Of a stretch of DNA of 64,000 nucleotides, positions 57,972-64,000 are shown in pieces. Made by a program: the position numbers and the translations under genes. Positions within the stretch are counted from its first letter, which is position 1. Every line of letters begins with the position of its first letter. The DNA is from CAYLPJ01 sp964385465 (lineage in GTDB: Bacteria; Planctomycetota; Phycisphaerae; SM23-33). The notes under the pieces are model-generated. The model worked only from the letters and a program-made list of their open reading frames with translations. It had not been told where the DNA came from and searched no databases. The stretch spans positions 55,894-119,893 of the forward strand of contig CAYLPJ010000012.1 of the NCBI GenBank assembly GCA_964385465.1, read 5' to 3'.

Positions 57972-58507
57972 CCGGGCGCGAGCCCATGCCGGCCTACGTT
58001 GCCGTCGGCTCGGACGTCCGGCCGGGGGCCAACGTCCCCGCCGCCGTGGAGGCCCTTCAGCGGCACGTGACCGTTGTTGCGGTCTCGACGCTCTACCGCA
58101 CGGCGCCGGTCGGGCCGGACGGCGAGGCCCTGCCCGGCCGGGAGGCGTTCGTCAACGGCGTGCTTGCCCTACGGACGGCTATGCCGGCTCGCGAGCTGAA
58201 GTTCGATTGCCTCCGGGCCGTCGAGGCCGAGCTCGGCCGCGTCCGGTCCGGCGACGCCTACGCCCCGCGCCCGATCGACCTGGACCTGATCCTCCACGGC
58301 CGGACCGTCGTCGACGAGCCGGGCCTGCGCCTGCCGGCCGACGACCTGGACAGGCCCTTCGTGGCCCTTCCGCTGCTTGAGCTGGCGCCGTCGCTGACGG
58401 TGCCGGGCACGGACCGCCCGCTGTCGGAGCTGGCCGGCGGGGGCGGTGCCGCCATGGAACCCGATCGGGCCCTGACGGCCCGGGTCAAGGAGCTGCTGAG
58501 ACCATGA
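57968..58507 (+). CDS. folK: 6-hydroxymethyl-dihydropterin pyrophosphokinase FolK
   Basis: 179 residues; ATG overlaps the folB stop. HPPK signatures: YVAVGSDVRPGANV (normally LGSNxG; here GSDVRPG), STLYRTAPVG, FVNGVLALRT and the product-site motif RPIDLDLILHG, which supplies the metal-binding Asp pair. The enzyme transfers pyrophosphate from ATP to hydroxymethyl-dihydropterin before FolP. FolP is not in the window. Confidence 0.92.
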   Translation: MTGREPMPAYVAVGSDVRPGANVPAAVEALQRHVTVVAVSTLYRTAPVGPDGEALPGREAFVNGVLALRTAMPARELKFDCLRAVEAELGRVRSGDAYAPRPIDLDLILHGRTVVDEPGLRLPADDLDRPFVALPLLELAPSLTVPGTDRPLSELAGGGGAAMEPDRALTARVKELLRP

Positions 58508-59070
58508 ACGTTGCGCGCGTACAGGAACTGGTGCGAGAGCTGCTGGTGGAGATCGGGGAGGACCCCGACCGCGAGGGCCTGCTGAAGACACCCCAGCGGG
58601 TGGCGGTGAGCTGGCAGTTTCTCACGCAGGGCTATCGCCAGCGGATCGGGGACGTGGTCAACGAGGCCGTCTTCGAGTCCGAGGCGAACAACATGATCAT
58701 CGTGCGGGACGTGGAGGTGTTCAGCCTGTGCGAGCACCACATGCTCCCGTTCTACGGGCGATGCCACATCGGCTACATCGCGCGGCACAAGGTCCTGGGG
58801 GTCAGCAAGCTGGCGCGGATCGTGGACCTCTACGCCCGGCGGCTCCAGATCCAGGAGCGGCTGACCCGCCAGATCGCCCGGGCGATCATGGACGCGGTCG
58901 ACCCCGAGGGCGTCGGCGTGGTCATCGAGGCACGCCACCTCTGCATGGTCATGCGCGGCGTCGAGAAGCAGAACTCCATCATGACCACCTCCAGCGTCCT
59001 GGGCAGCTTCCACAACGACCAGGCCACCCGCATGGAGTTCCTCGACCTGATCAACCGCACCCCCCTCTAA
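58504..59070 (+). CDS. folE: GTP cyclohydrolase I FolE
   Basis: 188 residues, the usual bacterial length. Zinc ligands are visible: C76 and H79 in SLCEHHMLPFYG, and C147 in ARHLCMVMRGV. The phosphate-binding and catalytic segments GYIARHKVLGVSKLARIVD and VEKQNSIMTTSSVLG match type IA enzymes. It converts GTP to dihydroneopterin triphosphate, the first step of folate and biopterin synthesis. Although first in the pathway, it is last in the operon; it overlaps folK by 4 bp. The phosphatase step (dihydroneopterin triphosphate to dihydroneopterin) has no candidate here. Confidence 0.95.
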   Translation: MNVARVQELVRELLVEIGEDPDREGLLKTPQRVAVSWQFLTQGYRQRIGDVVNEAVFESEANNMIIVRDVEVFSLCEHHMLPFYGRCHIGYIARHKVLGVSKLARIVDLYARRLQIQERLTRQIARAIMDAVDPEGVGVVIEARHLCMVMRGVEKQNSIMTTSSVLGSFHNDQATRMEFLDLINRTPL

Positions 59071-59083
59071 GCGGCCGGGGGCG

Positions 59084-61024
59084 CTATCCGATCGTCGTCT
59101 CGCCCGTCCAGCGGACGAAGGCCTCGATGGCCTCGTACTCGGCCAGGCCGAGCTGGTCGTACAGCCTGGCGGTCGCGCGGTTGCGCTGCTCGGCGCGCTG
59201 CCAGAACTCCCGCTGGTCCGGGCCGGGGAACAGGGCCTTGTCCTTCTGCGACTCGTGCTTGAAGATCGCGTCGATCTTCCGCCGCAGCTCCTGCGGGCTC
59301 AGCGGGACGGCCAGGTCGATCTCGTCCGGCTCCCACTCCTGCCACGCCCCGCGATACAGCCATACCTCGCACCGGGCGTACCACGGCTCGTCGGCCATGC
59401 GGCCGAGGGCCTCGAAGACCGCCTTGAGGCACGTCCGGTGCGTGCCGTGCGGGTCCGAGAGGTCGCCGGCGGCGTAGACCTGGTGCGGCTGGACCTCCCG
59501 AAGCAGCTCCACGATCAGGCCGACGTCCGCCTCCGACAGCGGCTTCTTCGTCACCCGCCCGGTCTCGTAGAAGGGCATGTCGAGGAAGTGGAGGTTCTCG
59601 TTGCTCAGCCCGCAGTGCCGCCCGGCCGCCCGGGCCTCGCCGTAGCGGATCATGGTCTTGATCCGCTGGACCTCGGGGCTGTCGACCTGCCCGGGCGCCT
59701 TGTGGCGCAGGAACGCCTCGATGTGGTCCTCCAGCTCGCCGGTCCGCCCCTCGTCGATGCCGAACGACCGGTTGAACGCCGCGGCGAACTCGCCGAAGCG
59801 GATGGCGTCGGCGTCGAAGACCGCGATGTTGCCCGAGGTCTGGTAGGCGACGTGGACCTCGTGCCCCTGCTCGACCAGCCGGCTGAGCGTTCCGCCCATC
59901 GAGATCACGTCGTCGTCGGGGTGCGGGGAGAACACCAGCACCCGCTTGGGGAAGATCGCGTCGGTCGGGCGGGGCACGTCCCCGGGCTGCTTCGCCGACG
60001 GCGGCTTGCCCCCGGGCCAGCCGGAGACGTTCCGCTGGAGCTCGCGGAAGACGCGCAGGTTGATCTCGTACGCCGGGCCGTGCTCGGCCAGCAGCGGCTG
60101 GAGGTGGTTTTCGTTGTAGTCCTCGTCGGTGAGCTTCAGGAGGGCCTTCTCGACGCGGCGGGCCAGCCAGATGACCGCCTTGCGGATGAGCCGGTCGTCC
60201 CAGCGAACCCCCCCGAGCATCCACGGGCTGCGGAAGCGCGTGAGGTTCTCGCCGGCGGCCTTGTCCAGCAGCACCTCCGCGTCGGCGTGGCGCTGGAGGA
60301 AGCTGGCGGCGACGGTGGTCGTCACCGGGCCCTCGACGGCCCGCGCGATGATCGGCGCCTTCCGCTCCCCGAACGCCAGCAGGACGATCCGCTTGGCCGA
60401 CAGGATCGTCCCGACGCCCATCGTGATCGCCCGGCGGGGAACGTTCTCCTCGCCGAAGAAGTCGCTGGCGGCGTCGATGCGGGTCAGCCGGTCCAGCCAG
60501 ATCAGCCGCGTCGGGCTGTCGGGGGGGCTGCCCGGCTCGTTGAAGCCGATGTGCCCCGTCCGGCCGATGCCGAGGATCTGCAGATCGATCCCCCCGGCCT
60601 CGGCGATTCGCCGCTCGTAGTCGGCGCAGAACGCCTCGACGGTGTCCGGCGGGATCGTACCGTCAGGAATGTTCACGTTCTCCGGCGGGATGTCCACGTG
60701 GTTGAAGAGGTGCTCGTCCATGAACCGCCGGTAGCTCTGGAGCTCCTTCGGCTGCATGGGGTAGTACTCGTCGAGGTTGAACGTCACCACGTTGGCGAAG
60801 CTCAGGTCCTCCTCCTTGTGCATCCGGATCAGCTCGTTGTAGATCGACACCGGCGTCGAGCCCGTCGCCAGGCCCAGCACGCACCGCTCGCCCGCGGCCT
60901 GGCGGGCGCGGATCAGCCCGGCGATCTCCCCGGCCGCCGCCTTGCTGGCGTCCCGGGCGGTGTCGAAGACGCGGACGGGGATCCTCTCGTGGCGGGTGAA
61001 GCTCTCGCTCTGCTCGGTCGTCAT
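59084..61024 (-). CDS. nagB: Glucosamine-6-phosphate deaminase fused to a PIG-L/LmbE deacetylase domain
   Basis: 646 residues; AAGGAG lies 7 nt before the ATG. Residues about 15-265 are NagB: LGLATGSTPVSIY (phosphate loop), FNLDEYYPM with catalytic D85, LQILGIGRTGHIGFNEPG. Residues about 355-630 are a PIG-L deacetylase with the zinc motif FSPHPDDD (H368, D371, D372) and the later DPHGTHR. NagB turns glucosamine-6-phosphate into fructose-6-phosphate and ammonia; the second domain probably removes acetyl groups from N-acetylglucosamine-type substrates. This two-domain form is known in Bacteroidota and Planctomycetota (from memory) and suggests a single polypeptide that deacetylates and deaminates. 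It lies behind the GH5-like gene on the same strand, 49 bp apart. Confidence 0.9.
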   Translation of the reverse strand: MTTEQSESFTRHERIPVRVFDTARDASKAAAGEIAGLIRARQAAGERCVLGLATGSTPVSIYNELIRMHKEEDLSFANVVTFNLDEYYPMQPKELQSYRRFMDEHLFNHVDIPPENVNIPDGTIPPDTVEAFCADYERRIAEAGGIDLQILGIGRTGHIGFNEPGSPPDSPTRLIWLDRLTRIDAASDFFGEENVPRRAITMGVGTILSAKRIVLLAFGERKAPIIARAVEGPVTTTVAASFLQRHADAEVLLDKAAGENLTRFRSPWMLGGVRWDDRLIRKAVIWLARRVEKALLKLTDEDYNENHLQPLLAEHGPAYEINLRVFRELQRNVSGWPGGKPPSAKQPGDVPRPTDAIFPKRVLVFSPHPDDDVISMGGTLSRLVEQGHEVHVAYQTSGNIAVFDADAIRFGEFAAAFNRSFGIDEGRTGELEDHIEAFLRHKAPGQVDSPEVQRIKTMIRYGEARAAGRHCGLSNENLHFLDMPFYETGRVTKKPLSEADVGLIVELLREVQPHQVYAAGDLSDPHGTHRTCLKAVFEALGRMADEPWYARCEVWLYRGAWQEWEPDEIDLAVPLSPQELRRKIDAIFKHESQKDKALFPGPDQREFWQRAEQRNRATARLYDQLGLAEYEAIEAFVRWTGETTIG

Positions 61025-61073
61025 GGTACGGCTCCTTCGTGCGGAGCAGGGGGTCGGCCCCGCTCCTGTCGAA

Positions 61074-62669
61074 CTACCTCATGCGGTCGGACTCGAACCG
61101 CGCGCCCAGCAGGGCTGCCCGGACGAAGGCCCCCCAGTGCGGCGTCGGCGTGTACGCCCAGTCCTGGAGCATCGCCGGGCCGCACTTCGGGTGAAACGCC
61201 CACGCCGTCCAGTGAAGCCGGTGCTCCTGGATGCACGCCAGCATGTCCGGAACCCACGTGTACGGGTTCTCGTGGCTGGACGCCGGCAGGAAAGGCATCG
61301 GCTTCAGCGGGGCGCCCGTCTCGCCGATCAGCACCGGCACCTTCGCCGCGGCCGACAGGACCTTGCCCCGCCAGTCGCTCTTCCACGGGTAGACGTGGCT
61401 CTCGTACATGATCCCCCGGGCGTTGGGGTCCGGCTCGGCCAGCGCGAAGCCGCCGGCGACGCCGGAGAGGTCGTACCCCCAGTCCAGGCCGCTTGCGATC
61501 AGGACGTTGTCGGCCCCGGCGGCGCGGACGGCGGCGGCCAGCGCCTGCATGCCCGGGCTGTCGAAGTGCCTCGGCTCCCCGCCCTCGGCCTCGGACTTGA
61601 CCGTCACCCGCCCGCCGTCGCGCCACACCTTCCAGGAGATGTCGTGCGGCTCGTTGAACAGGCTCATCAGCACGCCCGGCCGCCCGGCGTAGCGCCTCGC
61701 CGCCGAGCGCCAGAACGCCAGGTCGTTCGCGTCCGGCGCGCGGAAGCGGTGGAGGTCCAGCACGAGGTACGCCCCGCGCGTCTCGGTCGCCCGGACGGCC
61801 TGGTCCACCAGCCGCCGGTACGCCGTCCCGCCGTCGCGCTGGTGCTTGCCCTCGCCCGCCCAGTAGTGCTCGCGGACCGGCAGGCGGATGACGTTCGCCT
61901 GCCATACGTCGATCGCCGTGACGATCGACCGCAGGACGTGCTCGCCGGTCGGCGTCCATTCCAGGCTCGGGACGCTGACGCCCTGGAGCCACACCGCCTC
62001 GCCGTCGTCCGTCCGCAATTCCCTGCCCACCACCCGCAGCGGCGGCGGGGCGGGCTTGCCCCCGTCGACGGCGGCCGCCTCGGCTTGCTCCCGGTCGGCC
62101 TCCGGCAGCTTCGAACGGTCCATCGCCGCCAGCCGCACGTCGTCGATGTCCATCCGCCCGGCGGGCACCTCGAACAGCGCCGGCATCAGCTCCAGCGCCG
62201 CGGCCTTCGGCGGGACGGCGAAACGCAGCGTCCGCTCCCGCCAGCCGTCCGTCGTGCCCGCAAAGTGAGGGTGACCCGGGCCGCCCTTGAGCTTCTTGCC
62301 CGCCGCGTCCAGAAACTGCACGATCACCCGCGCGTCGTGCCAAGACTCCTTCCCCCGCTTGACGCCCTCCGTGCGGACGCGGAAGCTCAGCTCCAGCGCC
62401 TCGCAGCCGGCCGGAAGGTCCACGCGGCGGTAGACCACCACCGTCTTGCCGGGCTCCGGCGGGCGGAGGCGGAGGAACCGGTTGCCCTCCTCGACCTCCC
62501 AGCTCGCCCCGGCCGGGACGGGCCAGCCGGCCGGCGCGTTGGCGTCCTCCCCCCCCCGCTCGAACGAGCCGTTGGAGACCAGCGAGTCTGCCCCACCGGC
62601 GGCCGCGGCGGAAAGCAGCAGGGCCGCCAGCACCGCACCGAGCCGCCCCCGTTGGCAGGCGTACGTCAT
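61074..62669 (-). CDS. Secreted GH5-like glycoside hydrolase with N-terminal carbohydrate-binding-type domain
   Basis: 531 residues; GAGAGG lies 6 nt before the ATG. Signal peptide (VLAALLLSAAAAGGA), then a CBM4/9-type sandwich (about 30-185: SLVSNGSFERG, DGWRERTLRFAVP, RMDIDDVRLA), then a TIM barrel with the clan GH-A pattern: the acid/base E340 in LFNEPHD and the nucleophile E450 in VPVLIGETGAP. WLQGVSVPSLEW and NVIRLPVREHYW are typical GH5 strands. The enzyme should cut beta-glucan or beta-mannan type polysaccharides outside the cell. Followed by the nagB fusion, which could process released amino sugars. Confidence 0.87.
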   Translation of the reverse strand: MTYACQRGRLGAVLAALLLSAAAAGGADSLVSNGSFERGGEDANAPAGWPVPAGASWEVEEGNRFLRLRPPEPGKTVVVYRRVDLPAGCEALELSFRVRTEGVKRGKESWHDARVIVQFLDAAGKKLKGGPGHPHFAGTTDGWRERTLRFAVPPKAAALELMPALFEVPAGRMDIDDVRLAAMDRSKLPEADREQAEAAAVDGGKPAPPPLRVVGRELRTDDGEAVWLQGVSVPSLEWTPTGEHVLRSIVTAIDVWQANVIRLPVREHYWAGEGKHQRDGGTAYRRLVDQAVRATETRGAYLVLDLHRFRAPDANDLAFWRSAARRYAGRPGVLMSLFNEPHDISWKVWRDGGRVTVKSEAEGGEPRHFDSPGMQALAAAVRAAGADNVLIASGLDWGYDLSGVAGGFALAEPDPNARGIMYESHVYPWKSDWRGKVLSAAAKVPVLIGETGAPLKPMPFLPASSHENPYTWVPDMLACIQEHRLHWTAWAFHPKCGPAMLQDWAYTPTPHWGAFVRAALLGARFESDRMR

Positions 62670-62762
62670 GGCATACCTCTCACATCGTGCACACGTTGAC
62701 CTCTGACGGAGCCGCCGAGTCTACCCGAACGGCGCGGCCACGAAAAGCGGCCTGTCCGATCG

Positions 62763-62818
62763 CTTGCCTTCTCTCCCGGTCTCCTGCTCTACTGCCCGCC
62801 TGCCCGTCCGGCCCGATG
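62763..62818. repeat. Degenerate 8-bp periodic repeat tract (octamer family, copy 6)
   Basis: Seven octamers: CTTGCCTT, CTCTCCCG, GTCTCCTG, CTCTACTG, CCCGCCTG, CCCGTCCG, GCCCGATG. It lies in the 200-bp divergent gap between the GH5-like gene and tatD. The remaining gap shows no gene. Confidence 0.6.
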
Positions 62819-62869
62819 CTCGACGGGCCGCCCTCAACGCACCGCCCCCACGGGGCGAAGGAGCCGAGC

Positions 62870-63646
62870 ATGAGCGAGCTGTTCGACACGCATTGTCATC
62901 TCGGGCACGGACGGCTGCGGCAGCAGCTCGACGACGTGCTCGCCCGGGCAACGGCCGCCGGCGTGACGCGGATGATCTGTGCGGCCGGGACGGTGCACGA
63001 GTCCAAGGTCGCCCTGTCCATCGCCCGCGAGCACGAGCGGATGTGGTGCACGGCCGGGCTGCACCCGCACGACGCCAAGGAGGCCGACGAGCACACCTGC
63101 CGCACGCTGGCGGAGCTGGCGGCGGATGCGAAGAACGTCGCGATCGGCGAGATCGGGCTGGACTACCACTACGACCATTCGCCGCGGGAGGCCCAGCGCC
63201 GGGTGTTCGCCGAGCAGCTCCACCTCGCCGCCGCGCTGGGCAAGCCCGTGGTCATCCACACGCGGGAGGCGTTCGACGACACGCTGGCCGTGCTGGCCGA
63301 CGGGGACGTCCCCGGGGAGAAGCTCGTCCTGCACTGCTGCACCGAGCCGGCCGAGAACGTCCGCCGGGCCCTGGCGATCGGCGCGGCGATCAGTTTCTCG
63401 GGGATCGTGACGTTCAAGAAGACCGGCTACCTTCGCGAGGCCGCCGCCCTCGTCCCCGACGACCGGCTGCTGATCGAGACCGACAGCCCCTACTGCTCCC
63501 CCGAGCCGGTCCGCAAGATGAAGACCAACGAGCCGGCCAACGTCGCCTGCGTCGCCGCCCGCCTCGCGGAGGTGCGAGGCACGACGCCCGAGGCGATCGC
63601 CGACCTGACCGCCGCCAACGCGATCCGCATCTTCTCGCTCGAATAG
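62870..63646 (+). CDS. tatD: TatD-family metal-dependent deoxyribonuclease
   Basis: 258 residues; AAGGAG lies 6 nt before the ATG. Amidohydrolase fold with the TatD ligands: DTHCHL near the start, GEIGLDYHYDHSPREAQ, PVVIHTREAFDDTL, LHCCTEP and the final LIETDSPYCSPEPVR. TatD enzymes are 3'-5' exonucleases or DNases active in DNA repair and turnover. It is monocistronic and followed by repeats. An in-frame extension upstream lacks family character and crosses the octamer tract, so the ATG at 62870 is preferred. Confidence 0.92.
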   Translation: MSELFDTHCHLGHGRLRQQLDDVLARATAAGVTRMICAAGTVHESKVALSIAREHERMWCTAGLHPHDAKEADEHTCRTLAELAADAKNVAIGEIGLDYHYDHSPREAQRRVFAEQLHLAAALGKPVVIHTREAFDDTLAVLADGDVPGEKLVLHCCTEPAENVRRALAIGAAISFSGIVTFKKTGYLREAAALVPDDRLLIETDSPYCSPEPVRKMKTNEPANVACVAARLAEVRGTTPEAIADLTAANAIRIFSLE

Positions 63647-63710
63647 CCGCCCGCCGTGAAATGCGATGACGACCGGCCCGTCGCAGCCTCGGCAAACGCG
63701 GGAGCCGCCT

Positions 63711-64000
63711 GTCTTCTTCGCCGACGGCGGCCGTTGACACGGCGGGGTCGTCGCGGCAAGCGTGGCCGCGCCTGGGGCGAAGGGGCCCCCGGCGCCCCGC
63801 CGAAGCGGCACGCCGGGCGTCTCCCTCCCAAGGCTGACGCCGCCAAATGTGGAGTGCGGCGGCAACGACGCCGCTTTTCTTCGCCGACGGCGGGCCGTTG
63901 ACACAGTGGGGTCGTCGCGGCAAGCGTGGCAACGTCGGCCGCCGAAGGCGCCTCGCGCGCCCCGTCGAAGCGGCACGCGGGGCATCTCACTCCCAAGGCT
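63711..64000. repeat. Two degenerate tandem copies of a 163-165-bp intergenic unit (second cut by window end)
   Basis: The segment starting CTTCGCCGACGG at 63716 returns at 63879, and the segment ending CCCAAGGCT at 63835 returns at 64000. Shared stretches include CCGTTGACAC, GGGGTCGTCGCGGCAAGCG and CGAAGCGGCACGC. No reading frame through it has family character. The region 63647-64000 holds no gene. Confidence 0.75.
63856..63878 (+). terminator. Hairpin plus T-run inside the tandem repeat, possible terminator
   Basis: GCGGCG (63856-63861), 7-nt loop, CGCCGC (63869-63874), then TTTT. A weak intrinsic terminator on the plus strand, 210 bp after tatD. It could equally be just a palindrome of the repeat. 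Confidence 0.35.

Noticed and set aside
1..64000. tRNA, rRNA, prophage or insertion sequences
   Set aside because: I looked for cloverleaf-type sequences, rRNA segments, transposase motifs and terminal repeats in the gaps and saw none; small or divergent RNAs could still be missed by eye.

Overview
The window is very GC-rich (about 70 % by eye) and densely coded on both strands, with no rRNA, tRNA, CRISPR array, prophage or insertion sequence that I can see. The gene content suggests an uncultured member of the Planctomycetota, probably near the Phycisphaerae. The indicators are a PEP-CTERM protein, three squalene-cyclase-type toroid proteins, a tri-haem protein related to hydrazine synthase alpha, PQQ-type propellers, large secreted glycosidases and a RicT/PSP1 protein with a disordered tail. 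The phylum is an inference from content.

Layout. 1-6758: the end of a coiled-coil protein with a secreted toroid protein, a PEP-CTERM protein with its own sigma70 promoter, and an HlyD-like adaptor followed by a second toroid protein. 6735-7747: an iron unit (DtxR-type regulator, FeoA, small Cys-rich Feo protein) with no feoB. 7838-11070: CcsA and ResB for cytochrome c maturation. 11147-13313: an OmpA-family lipoprotein, a membrane-anchored HTH protein and a small membrane protein. 13422-17185: a secreted PQQ-type propeller and a large secreted protein of unknown function. 17502-24000: RicT-like protein, 2-hydroxyacid dehydrogenase, TPR protein, RsmA and a Gfo/Idh/MocA oxidoreductase. 23905-25638: a single reading frame fusing a HIT hydrolase to a dGTPase-type HD hydrolase. 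25739-32980: HzsA-like tri-haem protein, GH42-like enzyme and CBM9-like protein. 33040-40165: ArgA-like acetyltransferase, MlaF, MlaD, an MMPL exporter and an apiosidase-like glycosidase.

40226-48359 (minus strand) is the most striking region. It is a tight four-gene unit of a 1045-residue TPR protein, an ExbB/TolQ proton channel, an ExbD/TolR subunit and a 1249-residue hybrid. The hybrid joins a TolB-like PD40 propeller, a TonB/TolA-like SxxxH membrane helix with a Pro/Ala-rich linker, and a C-terminal squalene-cyclase-type toroid. It looks like a proton-motive-force-driven envelope machine with a fused transducer.

48625-64000 carries housekeeping genes: a PQQ-type propeller, YidC with a phosphoesterase, TsaB, a double-ACT protein, DUF547-like and AsmA-like proteins, a pterin/folate operon (FolM-like SDR, FolB, FolK, FolE), NagB fused to a PIG-L deacetylase, a GH5-like enzyme and TatD.

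Two genome-level patterns cut across the window. Six intergenic tracts are made of degenerate 8-bp units. Several genes have a TANNNT box 6-7 nt before the start codon and no Shine-Dalgarno sequence, which suggests leaderless mRNAs. Starts were chosen from Shine-Dalgarno sites, overlaps with upstream stops and family alignment from memory; no database search was possible.
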